Shown here piece after piece: positions 13,370-26,800 of a stretch of 64,000 bases of DNA. A model generated the notes under the pieces. That model saw nothing but the letters and a program-made list of their open reading frames with translations, was not told the origin of the DNA and did no database searches. Source of the stretch: Neelides folsomi (Eukaryota > Arthropoda > Collembola > Neelipleona > Neelidae); the NCBI GenBank assembly GCA_034687125.1, contig JAQGBZ010000094.1, positions 1 through 64,000 of the forward strand. Reading direction: 5' to 3'. Both the position numbers and the translations under genes were made by a program. Each line of letters starts with the position of its first letter. Positions within the stretch are counted from its first letter, which is position 1.

Positions 13370-16300
13370 AATTAAAACTTAAATTTAATAGAAAGAAATA
13401 TACACTTAATTAATAAAACATTATAACGTAACTAGTAATTGAAACGTTTGATGGTTAAGTTAAACTATAAAAATTTTGTAATATAAAAATCAAATTGTTA
13501 AAATTAATGATAGATAAGTCCAATTTTTGATGTTTTAATGTCGATGAATCGAATTGAGTCGAATGAGTCGAACACCGGACATTTTCGACCTTCTCCCGCT
13601 ATCCAAATCGACTTACTTACTTATCGGCAGATGACACGTTTAGCTTTATAAAATCCTTCAAACTTCTTTCCCTTTATTTCATTCTCATTCATCTCATTCT
13701 CATTCCATTTTTTTCTCAATGCATGATCGTTATGAAAATGAAAATATTATAAACACAAAGAAGATGATACTCTTATTATCTTATATGTATCACACTTTAA
13801 TTATATTTATAGCTTTACATAACTTAGGCATACAAATCAACAATGTTAAATACTTACTCACTCATGTTGGGTATTTAAATGTAGTATAAGTTAGGTAGTA
13901 TTCTAATTATGAGAAACAAATTTGGTAAATATAAATTAAATGATCAATACATAATAGCAATAATAACAATAATTCATAAGTATTATTTAACAAGATATTA
14001 ATAAGTTATAAAAGGAAAACGCCACTCAAAGTCAGTTTAAAGATCGAATTCTAAAATAACGTTAGGTAAATACAAAGTTGGTAAATAAGTGAATTCTTTC
14101 TGAAAACTTTACTCCCTTAAAATTATCAATATAATAACGATAACATGGATTTCTTTTCAAAGTTTTATGGTTTGTAAATCAAAAGAATTGTCCATCTAGC
14201 TTATGACTAGGAAACAGTAATATTATTAAGTCTAACTTTAATGTCTCATATGTTCTAATTCATTATTTTCAATATAAAATGTATGTCAACGTAGCTTAAT
14301 CTTGTTAGTGGTATCATCAAGTAAAAGAGTGAAAGGAGAAGTTGTAGGGCGAAGAAAGAATATGTTCAACATCCCCCACTTTCTGGTTTATTGGCCTGAT
14401 CGACGAGGTTGGCTCTTGGAGATTTGGAGTAGATTAGTTTTAGGTGGAGTGAAGGGGCATTTGTAAAAGTGGGAGACTGCGGTTGAATCACCATTAAGGG
14501 CTCTGAAGATCCCTTCAAGTACAGGCGTCTTCTCCGGAGTTTCGTCCAGAGTCCAGGAAGGAGACGAGGGGGGATTTCCACCGTGGATCAAGGATATGGA
14601 TATAAGGGTTATGTAATATCAATACCTCTGCATTCACATTCCATCTACTTTCTTAGGGTTGGAGTGAGATATGGGGCGATAGACGTCTTTTTATATGCAC
14701 ATATGCTTCCAAGGCGAGTCCATATGAAGGAGAAGGTGGGTATGAAAAATGGGCTTGGGAGATCCGATGGAATCGGCACATCCCCTTACACGCACAGAAT
14801 CATTTCATGGTGGAAAGAGTCAAGGAAGCGGAAGTGAATAATATACGTAATAATATTTCCCCGTATAAACCTTATTTCGCTCTTGACTAGTTCGATAAAT
14901 TTGAACGCCAAAAATACTCGAGGAAAAGTCCCTCTTGTCCCATCGCATCGGATCTCGTGGCAGAGGCAGGGCGAATCCACCCAATACCCACTTTATGATT
15001 TACAACTTCTATGACTAGTCGCCCTCCTCCACCCTTCTCCACTCTCCTCAAATTACTATTCTCAAATCAAGCAAAATTCCTCTTTCCAAATGGCTTGAGA
15101 GAATAGCCGAATGGATCCGCGGAGAGGAAAAAAACCAATATTCTTCAAACCTTTCAAAAGGACAATTTTTTAACACGCGCCGTTCCTCCAAAGACAACTT
15201 CAAGCACTTGAAGAATCAACTCTCATTCCGCCTGGGCCCCTCATATGTCAAATGGATGTGAAAAAATCAAAGGAGAAAATAATCATTTTCGGCTTTTATT
15301 ACTCCATCCAATGGTCATGAGATGTACAACGTCCAGCTTCATCCAAAAGAACACTTTTTCTAACAAAAAACCTTAATGTTAGTCAATTTGATTATTAAGT
15401 AAATTTCAGGAATGACGATATATTTTATATGAAGTTAATGGACATCCCTTGAACTTTGAAACCTTTTACAAATAATACATAAAACTTGATATAACATACT
15501 CTTACCTGGTTAGTTAGTTCTTAAGAATGTAAATAAATAAATATTTACCTAACATATTCTAAATGTACTTAAAGTAGACCTAATGTAAGTAGGTAAGCAT
15601 TAATAGAATAAATATGTCCATATTTATTTATCTTAATATTACTTAATATACACATACTAATACATTACACAAGACTCGTGAGAGTAGTTAAAACAGTTGA
15701 AATTCCTATCAAAAAAGTTTAATCCAAATGTTTTATTATGCAACCTGTTTTATTAAGCATGTTCAGTATAGTTAGATTTAACAATTAGTTTTTTTATTAA
15801 TTTTATATGTTGAACTTTGAGGCGTTTTCAGGGTTTTAGTTTCATAATTAACACTTTAGTTAATGGATGTATTCGGTCTGATATAAGATATACCACATTT
15901 GGTTTTAAAATCCATCAGGTTAATTTTGATTTAAGTAACTCCAATTAGAGCTGGGATGTTCATGAGGGATTATACTAAATTTGTTTATAGCCGTTAAAGG
16001 ACTATTCGTTTCTCTCATAGGGGTGAGGGAGTGAGCAGACAGGTGGAAGGTGGGGGATTGGGCTGACCACACCGCTTCTGACCCACCCACTTCTGTGAAC
16101 AAAGTGACCAGGAAACGGGTTTGGGCCTTTGGGCCTATCGAAATGCTCACCAGGTCCTGAAAAAATCCCCCGACATTCGGCTGGGAGAGGCGGATGGATG
16201 GAAGGGCGGATCAAGTGGGAGCTCAGAAGGAATCTTTGAACTCGGAAGGAAAGGATGTGAATATAAATCAAAAGTCTTGAGTCGCCTCTTTTATTCAACC

Positions 16301-19300
16301 GAGTCCAACCGATCCTTTTTATGACCTTTTTTTATTCATTCTCTTCCTCTCCCTTTATACACTCTCTGAACCCAAATTACAAATAAGATAAGTACATATT
16401 TTCAAATACCCGCCCGCCTCCCCCTCAAGTTCCCGGGACGTTGGGGGAATTTATTCAGAGGAATCCCCCCACATGTTGGCCATCTCCGCCTCCGATTCCT
16501 CATTTTTTCGCCTCGGTCCCCTCGCCGGAGAGCGGGAGAGTAATTAATTTGGAGTGTCAGACGTAATTAGCCGCCGTGCTCTCCGCCATCTCCCCTTAAG
16601 TATCCTATGCGGAGCTCATGAGCCGGCATATGGAGTGTACAAATAATAAAATTGTTTCCCACTCCTGCATATCTACATACGACGGCCTGGGTGTGGAGGT
16701 TTCTCCAATGGAGTTCTATGTAAATTCCCTCACTATTGGCACTCCCTCGACCACTTCCTTTTGTGCACTTGATATGTTTATGAATTTAATTAATTGTGAG
16801 GAGGATAATTAATATGAGTTGGGGAGGTTCGGCCCCATTGTTCCAATGACAGGATGTGAGGAAGTTGTGGGCCGCCGTTGGTACCTAAAGACCTCCACAC
16901 GAGACCCGTCGGGAAATTATTTCCCATTCATTGGAATTCCATTTTCCCTATTAATTATTATCTCAAATGGGTCGGATTTATGGAATCAGACGATTACGTA
17001 AATGATGGCTCAACTCCCTTTATTCGGCCCCTACACTTTTCCAACTCCTCAAATGTCTGCCTACATTTTCCCTATTTAGGAACTGAGTCGTGAAAGAGAT
17101 AGGGAACATTGCACATATAGAATATATTTGAATATGGACCCATTTAGTACAAGTGTTTAAGCTGATAGGCCAATGTGACTCATTTGAGCTTTGATGTGGA
17201 GGGAAATTTTATTTTTGAACTACCAAAGAGGCGTCGGTGGGTGTTTGGAAAGAAATTGCTCGATTTCCTCCGCTAATGAATTCGAACACGGGAAGTGGAT
17301 GAGAGGATGAAGGACGTTAAATGAAAGTGTTTGTGGAAGGTGAGGTTGGGGAAGTGGAGAGAAAGCAGAGAGGGTTTGTAATGTAATGGTTATTGCATTT
17401 TATATTATTGAGATCTCGTTCTGCGTCGGACGTGAGAGAGATGACCTGGCCGTTCCTTGACAGACTTTCCCTTCACCCACCATTTGGAAGTTGGAAGGGG
17501 AGAAACCCAAAGGATTCGTATTCATGGACCCCAAGGGACTCACACCATTTCACCATTCCTAGACAAAATACTCGAAAATTTGCAATTCTTTCTCTTTATC
17601 GGAATATGGCGAGGGGCCGCGAGAGCCCATAGCCGCCCATATCCCCACCGAACCTATCGATTCTCTCGCCAACCATACCTTAACCAAAAATGTTCTTCTT
17701 GGCCTCTTTTATTACCCATTTTATCTCCGCTTCCCCAACACATGCAAATTTATTAGAAATGCTCACCTTGTGGAAGTATAGCTATATACATATAGGAAGT
17801 GTGGCCTATGCCGAGTCCCTCACCTTTTCATGGTCGTAAAATTATAATTTATTCGGACAATATTGAAGGTAATTTGGAGTCGGAGCGAGGACCGGACGAA
17901 TGGGAGGAAAACAAAAGAAGACCGGAGGGTCGATCACATGCGAAGTCTCCACTATTCTTTTCCTTGTCGCGTTCAATTCCGACTCATTTTGAAGGGAGGG
18001 AAGGGCGAATGATAAGACTTCCCTTTGAATGCCAAGTCACGACTTCCAAATGCTCCAAGGAGGGTGGATTTTTCTCCAAACTTGGGCTTTGAAGAAGAAG
18101 ATCCATTCATTCTCATTATGCAGTTGGCTAGCAAGGGGCTTTTATTCATTTATCTCCTTACCTTCCAATTGCGGAACTCCGCCTGTGTCCATTCAAATCA
18201 ACCAAAGTTGGGAACTTCCCATTTCATTCAATTCCCCTCATTATAATTGACAGTCATTTCTCTTCCTAGTTAATGTCAAGCCCTTTTTCTTCCCTTCGTT
18301 CCCATCTGAAAAACCTTTCTGAGCTACTCCGACAATTTACTAATTCTAACTCAATTCAAATCCCCCTATTTGACTAAAGAGTAGAGAGCTTTGACTCACA
18401 GACATACGCTCTAATTCGATTTCTCTTCCCAATTGATGAATTGACGTATCCTGAACACAAAAGTCTCCCATTTTACTCTTCAAAAATTCATTCGGCGGGC
18501 ATTGTAAATTAAAATCAGACAATGCATAAAATAATTCAAAGCACATAAAAATCTTATTAGCTTATTTATGTATTATTCATTGAGTATTATTTATCATGTA
18601 CATAATATTGTTGTTTGGTGTGCAGAAAATTTATGTATAATTTTTATTTTAATTTGATAAAAATATTTGTGGGTTTTGACTCGATAAATTTATAAAATGA
18701 TTTTGAACTGTATGAGTATACTTAATAAAAGGCGGAGGTGAATAATAAAATAATAATGCAGGGATTCATATGTTCAACTTGGTTTGAGAGTTCATCCATA
18801 AGAGAATTTAAAAAGAGGAGACAAGAATTTAGGGGGAATCTAATATGCCATCAAAGGTTTGCCCTTCAATCCATCATATGTGTAATATTGGAAATTTCCG
18901 ACCCGAGTTGCGGGGAAGTTGAAAGTCGATTGAGATTGGCCCAAAAGGTGGGCGAGATTGGAGAAGAATGTAAACATTTAGAAGAAAATAAATATCCCCA
19001 TTCCTCACAAATGGTTTAAAAGTAAGTATAAACTTCGATCTGGGTGATACAAAAAGCCCATGTGGATTTTGAGAAATTCTCCAATTTTCATCCATGCTAT
19101 AGAGGCTTACTAGTGTTGCTAGTATAAAAAGCGAGAATTATGTTCTACTTTTGCTTACTAATATATTACATCGTACTATGTATCTAGGTATGTAATATAA
19201 GTGGAGTGTGGAGAGAGAATGGGCATCAAAATGGAGTGAAGGACCAAAAGGGGGAATCGCCAAGATGAACTCTTTTTCGACATTGTCCTGAAAGTAGCTT

Positions 19301-19500
19301 TTAAGGAAATTTCTTGATGCCGAAGAAGGGGCTTTTTTATATTTGAAAAATGTCAATATCACACATTATCCACATACATCTTCTCCTCCGCCGACCTTTT
19401 CGGAATCCCTTTTAATCTTTTTGATTCAACCCAACTTTCCATTCGCTTCATTTTCAGCCATACTCTTTTATTAATACAATGATTTGAGGACAGCAACTTT
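13370..19500. other. gene-poor spacer, alternating composition
   Basis: No gene was recognised. 13370-14340 is AT-rich and includes the NUP188 5' flank. 14341-15380 and 15900-18550 are mixed-composition blocks with a GC-richer core at about 16400-16620. 15380-15900 and 18550-18730 are AT-rich. Frames here are short, lack recognisable domains, and look like chance. The mixed blocks could be regulatory, but nothing in the sequence alone proves it. Confidence 0.5.
13645..13650 (-). promoter_or_regulatory. possible TATA box of NUP188
   Basis: TATAAA on the minus strand, 276 nt upstream of the NUP188 start codon. Between it and the ATG lie a GC-richer segment and a short direct repeat (GAGTCGAAT / GAGTCGAAC near 13557-13573). 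Scaffold nucleoporins often have TATA-less promoters, so this may be chance in AT-rich DNA. Confidence 0.25.
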
Positions 19501-19513
19501 ATACATACTGTAA

Positions 19514-19826
19514 GCATGAGTCACAGGATGTGACATGCTGAATCAGACTCTCACGGCCCCGTTTTGTCTTGTGACTTACGAGTCATCGAAGGAGAATTGA
19601 GCATGGACTGCTCCAACACGCCAGTTGGGTTCCGGACATCAAGCCTTCCACAGCTTATGCCCAACTCGGAGATTCGATAAATAAAGTCTAAATTGAGTGG
19701 CCACTCGCAATTAAAGCCTAATAATTCATTGATTGATTAGATATCCGTTTCATGTGGTTAGTTAGGAGCTAGTCTGAGACGCTATAATCCCGAGGGAGTT
19801 TGGCGGGGGCCGCGGGTTTCCCCGCC
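19514..19826. ncRNA. hairpin-rich segment, candidate structured RNA
   Basis: A stretch of about 310 bp, GC-richer than the AT-rich DNA to its right, packs successive fold-backs. 19514-19538: GTCAC/GTGAC plus GCAT/ATGC with a 2-nt bulge. 19572-19585: TGACT-TACG-AGTCA, a UNCG-type tetraloop. 19599-19613: GAGCA/TGCTC. 19623-19666: AGTTGGG/CCCAACT enclosing AAGC/GCTT. 19692-19711: nearly self-complementary around GAGTGGCCACTC. 19802-19826: GGCGGGG/CCCCGCC followed by TTTCT. It has no long open frame. It did not match remembered U1, U2, U4, U5, U6, U11, U12, 7SK, RNase P, RNase MRP or tRNA signatures, and the strand is unknown. Alternatives are a decayed repeat or a hairpin-rich regulatory element. 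Confidence 0.35.
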
Positions 19827-19829
19827 TTT

Positions 19830-22400
19830 CTACAATATATATTTGATTATATGTATTTGAAAAGTAATTATGTAAAATTTTATTTACAATTAAGTTAGTA
19901 CTAATTCTACTAATACCCTTCTCCTTATATGTATACCTATGTACAATATATCAATAATGTTTTAAGCCTTAAAAATTGGCATCATTTAGAACATATTTTA
20001 GATAGACAATTCTGTGTGTGCATTTACATATGGTTATTTACTTACATTTGTATGTATAAGATGCTCTATTAGCAATAGTTTATTTGACCTCACTTTGCAA
20101 GAGAAAAATATCTTATAAAACTCGATTGAATTTTCTCGTATGAGTTAATTTTGCCATTGTGAACTATGTTAACATGATTTAAGCACAATAAACCCAAAAT
20201 TATTTTGATAGCTTTTAAGTGAAAATTGATAAATCGAAGGGAAATGAGGATTTTCTTGGGTTTCTGAACGCCTCATTTTTTAATTTTCTGCCATGATTAT
20301 TGTTCTGGTAAACGAATCTTTCTGAAAATTGTCATCGATAATACTATATAGTATAGTCATAAACCATAAAATTTTTATTAAAATCCATTTACCCATCTTT
20401 GAGTTGTGGCACTTTTTCCTGACTTTCTTGGGTTATTGAACAAGGTTTTTTAAAATTTTCCAATACTTGATTCATTGTATTGGAATTAATCAAGGTATTA
20501 AAAATTAGTAGTCTTTTTAGTTAAATTTAAGTGAATATGGTTTTAATTAAATTAAAATGAAATGGAACTGGTGGAGTAAATTGAGAGCCACTTGCCGCTT
20601 TACACTTTGTTAAGTGTGTTGGTGCTCGTGTTGTGTATTGTGTCGAGGTGTGATACGCCGTGTGGTTCACTCCTAGGTTGAATCCATGAAACCGCGGGTT
20701 TAACAATCACCTCAAACTCGTTTTTACAATGTGATTGATTTTTCTCTTTCAACTTCCTCGCTTTCACTTTGGGTGTAAAAATGAGGCGAGTGAGGTGGGA
20801 CAAAGGGAGGTTCAATTCCTCTCTTCCCATCATTTTTCTCACTCCTGCCCCTTTCATCTTCAGAGTCGCCGAGAAGTGAATGAGAGACCCTGAATGTGAT
20901 ACCGGAGGAATACAGGTCTGGTGTTGGTACTAATTTTTCACTTCATTTTGATTGAGATGTTCCGCTCTTTTATCCTCCAACACACGACAGGGATTCCATT
21001 CAATCTCGCCGACTTCCGAATCAAGCGGAGGAAATGAAAACTCATCAAAACAACCACACCTCCAAGTACACCTTTCTTAATAAAAAGCCCTATAATTTCA
21101 CAGCTTGTGAATACACAATATAATAAGTAGAGAAAACATCGCAGACAAATAATACTATAAGTAAGTAGATACTTATACTTGGTAGTTGCTACACACTCTT
21201 TGCCCATTTTACCTTCTTGCAAAAAGTCAAGAATCAATTTAGCCATTCTCTCCCAAAAAATCGAATTCCTTTTCATGCCATTGGAACCATTGAATTCAAA
21301 TTGGTCTTTACATACAATCAATAAAACCATGTTTGAAAATAATAAAATCTTATTATTTTTATTGAATTTTAAATTGGGTTTTTAAAAGTGAGAACAGGAT
21401 TCATTGAGGAATTGCCGTTGGACAAATTTCCAATTGTCAACTGTGAGGGACGGATGGCCGGACGGTCGCGGCTGGACTTATGCTAAACAAGTTTGGGAAT
21501 CGAAAAAGTCAATTAAAAATGCTGGAAGGGAAATGGTTTGTAAAGTAAGGCGAAAGAGTGTGAGTGTCGGTCCTCCTTTGTCTCACGGATTTTTCGAATA
21601 TGGACGAGGCAGGTGATGCACGTCCCTTGGCCCAGCATTTGTCACATCCTGATGACCGTGGTCAGATAGTTACTGTTATTAGCGGTGGAACGAGTCCCGG
21701 ATCCATTTTTGAGAAGGACCTTCCTTTGAATGGGAACCAGAGAAGGAACGTCCATCTGCATAATTTATAATGCGTCCACTCGTCTACTTCCCCTTGCCGG
21801 CTCCAAAGCTGAGCCGGAAATTATCGTGATCGAAACTGTTGTATTAAAATACGGACCATTCATTTTTCACTATTTTTTATTTCCTCGCATTATAATAGGG
21901 TGGGATGAATAGAGTCCGTTCTTCCTCATAAGCACATGATGCCGTAGGTCCGTAGTTATTTGAATAGCAACCCTTACCTTCCTCTCTTTTTTATAGCACG
22001 GCAAACGGCTTTAACCCTTTCAACTCATCCTCATTCATATTCCTCTTCACGGCCTCTCATTAATATTTTATAATACGATTATTCCATCCTTACTGAATAC
22101 TCCTTAACATATATAACCATAAGTATATACACTATTTATATTGATGCATATGAATAAACGGCAAACAAGGATTTACAAATGTGTAAGAATATGATGAAAA
22201 TTATTATTTATTTTCAATTTAACAACAATCGATATTTTATGATTTTATTTAAATATGTAAACAAAAGTGCTGCAATAAATATAATATTGTTTTTAATTAT
22301 ATAATTGTTTTTTTTAATTTATTCAGTATCAATTATTGATATTATTGTCATTTATTAACAAACTTGAAAAATTCCGAAAAATTTTCTCATGGAAAGTTAT
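19830..22400. other. spacer left of the transposon
   Basis: 19840-20580 and 22080-22400 are AT-rich, with a mixed block between. A 130-codon minus-strand open frame at 21330-20938 is the longest here; it has no recognised domain and its length is near chance expectation for a window this size and composition. Nothing else can be supported. Confidence 0.45.
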
Positions 22401-22401
22401 A

Positions 22402-23870
22402 TTCGGGGTGGGGATAAATGATCGTGGGGTATCAAGAGGGGCAAAAACTACACAATGTCACAAAAATTCAATGTGCTAGGTCAAAATTCGGATTATTTAT
22501 CAGGGTGAAATGAGAATTTTTGAACATGCGAGCAATATTAACTGGTAAATGTCAAACTTTCCGCTATCCTTGGTGTCATTTGTTTTATTGATTTAATTGC
22601 ATAATTTTATTTAATATGAGTCTTTTAAACGATAATGAAGAGTCTTGTTACCTTGATCGGATTAAAGCTCTTGCATGGAAAGAAGCGAGGGATTCCGGTG
22701 CCGATTTCATAACCAAATAATGGGTTTCAGTTCGTTTGAAAAGGAGTGTTGAGTGGGTTCGAATGACTTGGAAAAAAAGTTATGAAAATTGCAAGATCTC
22801 TTTAAACATGGGAAGACCAGATAAGATGAGCCAAGAATCAAAAGACATTATCTTGGCGGGTTCAAGAAAGAGAAAAAAGAGTTCTACTCAAATGGTGTCC
22901 TTGTGAAAAGAAACAAAGTGGTTTGCAAAAAAACTGTTCGGAACTTTCGAAAAAAAGGAATCAAACCATTTCGCATAATTAAGAGACCCAAGAAAAGCTA
23001 ACTGAACATTGAAGATCGTCTTTGGTTTTGCGAATATCTTAGGGATTGGACTGAAGAAGATGCACTCCATTTAGCTCCAAGTGATGAATTTTTCATTTAC
23101 GAATCTCGACGTCCTAATTACCAAAATGATTGGGTGTGGTCCCGCTCAATCGAAGAAATTGAAGATAAGGAGAGAATTGTTGATGTATCGGGATATCCAA
23201 AATGTATCGGTGTGTTTATTTGCTTTACTGCTAAGTCGTTAATCTTTGTGATTAAAGAAGAAGGAATACCTTGGGATGGGGAATATTTTCGAGATGTTAT
23301 TTTGGAAGAAAACGTCATTCCATTTTTAAAAAACGCAGATAACGCTATTGATCCCGAAGAAGTAACATTTCTTCATGACCATGCTCCTTACATGAAAGCA
23401 ATATTGACCCAATCTCTTTTAAAAGACAATAATATTGACTTTTTCAATAATGCACAATGGCCTGGAAATTCACCTGACCTTAACCCTGCCGAGCACGTTG
23501 GAGCAATTTTAAAAATGAAAGTCGATGGAAAGCTAATTCGAGATTATTCTGAAAATAATTTCACAACGCTTCAATTTATCAAACAATTAAATCCGTTCTT
23601 GAAAACATGAAATCCGACATAGAATTGTTTCAAAAACTCATCAGATCATTTCCGAAGAGGATCAAGGCAGTGAAAGAGGCAAACGGAGGGCACACCGATT
23701 ACTAAATTTTAGGTAAAAATAAAATAAATAATCCGAACTCTGACCTAGCACATTGAATTTTTGTGACATAGTGTAGTTTTTGCCTCTCTTTCGTTTGGTA
23801 TATAGCACGAGTTTCTTGGATGAGCCGAAGTGGTCGAACTGATACCCCACTATCATTTATCCCCACCCAG
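22402..23870 (+). mobile_element. decayed Tc1/mariner element, DD37E type
   Basis: Element of about 1.47 kb flanked by TA on both sides (22400-22401 and 23871-23872), the target duplication expected of Tc1/mariner transposons. Terminal inverted repeats begin GGGTGGGGATAAATGAT; an inner block with GCAAAAACTACAC (22440-22500) matches the complement of 23725-23788. The left repeat lacks about 50 bases that the right one has between its outer and inner blocks. One transposase gene lies inside in sense orientation. It is a non-autonomous relic, probably of moderate age because the long repeats still align well. Confidence 0.9.
22616..23705 (+). pseudogene. Tc1/mariner transposase, DD37E, inactivated
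   Basis: DDE transposase that would cut and paste its own element. The frame starts at ATG 22616 (MSLLNDNEES) and runs into TAA at 22718. The helix-turn-helix part follows (RPDKMSQESKD near 22815), then a frame change near 22900 and another stop near 23000. The catalytic part is well kept: APSDEFFIYESRRP (first Asp, about 23080), FLHDHAPYMKA (second Asp, about 23370) and NSPDLNPAEH (Glu, about 23490). There are 37 residues between the second Asp and the Glu, the ITmD37E spacing. A single-base shift near 23590 separates the last roughly 40 codons. The intact stretch 23134-23610 is only part of this gene and not an independent host gene. Confidence 0.88.
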
Positions 23871-23872
23871 TA

Positions 23873-26800
23873 CCATTGAAAAAAAAAATATATTATATAT
23901 TATTACAATTACAATTACCCATAGTTGTGTATATATTACTTATTGCTTATCGATTTATAATTATTTGGCAATTTTAAACATAGGAACTACAAAGTACTCT
24001 ATGTTATGCACGTATTTACTAACGACTAGAAATTTGTTAGACATTGTAGGCATTTTCTAACATCTCATGTATGGGGAAATTATTGGAATCCTGAGGTGTT
24101 TTTAATGTGAGGAAATGAAAGATGGTCAAATGGTAATGAGTAATTACTGTCATGAAGGAACAATGGACGGGAATTCATAGAAGTAATTGTAAGTTAATAG
24201 TTAGAGGAATGCGTGGAGGGTGTAATAAACCAATTGGGCGAGAGCGTGGATGTTTGCTTGTTCCTACAAGTCGAGAGAGAGATGAGAAAGAGGAATGTAG
24301 GCCTAAGCTCATCGTATTAAACTCAGCTCATTATATAGATTACTTAATGAATGAATGAATGAATTAAGAGCTTAGGAAATATTATTAAGCCCTTCTTCTT
24401 CTCAAAACTCCTCCTCATATTGCCCATATACTCGCCGGCTCCAGAGACGGAAGGATCTGGAGCTATAGATATACATACATTATTACTTATAGGCTTACAA
24501 CTTTCTGGCTTATCTAATAAGTGGAATTTGTGGAATTTGTTAAAGAAAATCCTCTTTTTCATTCCACCTCTTTAAAAAGGGAAAGAATTAAAATAAAATC
24601 ATTTTTGATTTATTGAAAAAGTGAGCTTCCGAACCAAGGGCTACTTTCCATTATGGATTGAAGGAGGAAACGAGGCGTTGGGAAGGATGAAGGTTACAAA
24701 TGCGAGAGAAAATTGAGAAAAGGAAAGTGAAATTTAATGAAGGAGAAGGACATTGAATCATTCCGGAAATTGGATGGAGTCTCTGACATAGAAGGAAAAG
24801 AAGAAGGTTGTAATTCAAGGCGGTCAAATTCATAAATATGGATGGGATTATGGGGCTGAGGGTTCGGACTTGCGATAACGATTGGATTTGCGTCTGGATC
24901 GGATTACAATTGTGAGGGATGTGGCCGTTGTCGTGTCCATACGCCCGTCCCTTCCCGCGAGGGGAGCAAATGGACAGAGGGGCGAGTCTCGGGAGTATCA
25001 TGGCCGAAAAGGGCTATTTCCCCAAGATAGTTTGGAAGGACGGATGGATGGGGAGTAATGGGGGAAAGAGAGCCCCAAATTCCCATTCAACTTTTATGTA
25101 TGGGGAAATGGGAAAATAAGCTGGACTTTACGCCTTCGTGCCGTATCAGCTCCCGGTCCCCAGAGACTCCTGGGCGGGGAGAGCGAGGAGATGGAGTTGA
25201 AGAAATCGCCATTCCTCCTCCTCCACGCTACCCCACAAAACTCTCAATTGACTTTATATGTCCTTCTTCATGAATCCATCCCGCCCGATCCAATTGTTTA
25301 ATATTCAGGAGCGCGGAGGCGTACGGCGAGCCCATTTGGTCTTTACACAACCGCCCATCATCTCTCTTTCTGAAGAACTGGGGAGGCATTATGGATGGCG
25401 GATCACCATTTCTTATAGGTCAAAAAAGAAGCCTGAGTGCCCCGTAACAATGAGGATATTTATGAATATTTAAAGGGGGAAGAAGAGATGAAAATAAGAA
25501 AGATCCTCTCTGGGGATTTGAAACCGAGTTCCATGAATATATCCTCCCGGAGATCCGAAAGTGGGCATCGAAGAAGGAACTGGCCGGGAGGAAGAACACT
25601 CTCCACCATCAGCCGCTAAAAGCCTTCGAGAATGAGACAAGCTGAGAAGGAGAAAGTAAATAGGAAAATCGATGGGGACAGCTACGGTCCGAACACCGCC
25701 ATTTCTAACCCAACTCCCCCTTTTTGCCAATTATCCTCCTGTGAGTGATGTCCCGCACGCACTCGCTGCCCACCCCACGTACTCCACATGAGGAGTAATC
25801 CACCCTTCATTTAGGAAAACCCTCCTTCTGGCCGGATGGGAATTTAGGAGGAGGAACCCTCCATATCTCACCATCATCCTCCTCGATCCGTCTTCCGTTT
25901 ACCTCATGGCATTAGGAGATAACTAACATGGCATTAAGAATATTAACCTGCTACTTCCCTTCACACAGCCATGGTGTTGGTAAGAACAAAGAAAGAACCC
26001 CATACACCATTTTTAATTACAAGAAGGTTCGGATGATTAAAAGTCAACACTCATTCACGCTCCCTTTTCTAATTCATTGAGAGCATACTTCTTATGTATA
26101 CTGGGGGTGTGTGAAGTTCTTTCATACTTTCTTCCCTTCTCTTCATTTCCCTTCACTCTTCTTCATTGGAAGTCGAGAACAATTTTGGTGAGTGGGAAAG
26201 AAAACAAATGCCTCTTCCATTTACGCTTTTTACGTATATATCTTTCATTGTAATCTCCCGATTCGAGATTCAAAGAAGGCAAACATTGTTAGAGTGTAAA
26301 TTCTTAATCAAATCATAATACCTATAGGATTGATAGGTATACATAGGATTTCATATGAATGAGATGTAAATATGAACTTTAGTTAGGTGTATCAGTTAAA
26401 TATCATTACTATAATTTACCGAATTATAATAATTTTTATCTAATGTTTATGAGTTTCCATAGATTTAAACATTATATATAAAACTACATATCCTATTTGT
26501 ACAACTTTTACCATCAACTACAACTTGATAAATTTAAAAGCAATGTGAAAAGAAAAATATGAATTTGTGAAAGAAATTTACAATTTCAAGATTGTCATGA
26601 AATAAAAAAGCAAAAACCGTTGAGGCAGTTGAGACATTCAGCCTCTTCATCTTTCTTACAAATTAACTGTCAGCTCGCACATGTGTCAGTATGAGTAGAA
26701 AAACATACATAAATATTGTTTGACGAAAAAAATATTTTTTACTTTTGTATTACATTTATGTATACCATCAAAATGATATACAATCTATTTTAAATTCAAT

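Noticed and set aside
19514-19826. tRNA, spliceosomal RNA, RNase P or MRP RNA gene
   Set aside because: CAGACTCTCACGGCC recalls a piece of RNase P RNA, but the conserved core blocks are absent; no A/B boxes or Sm site in the right context.
20938-21330. 130-codon minus-strand frame as a gene
   Set aside because: The length is near chance expectation for this composition, there is no domain, and the last half is hydrophobic AT-driven sequence.
23134-23610. 158-codon frame as a host gene
   Set aside because: It is the catalytic part of the decayed Tc1/mariner transposase, inside terminal inverted repeats.
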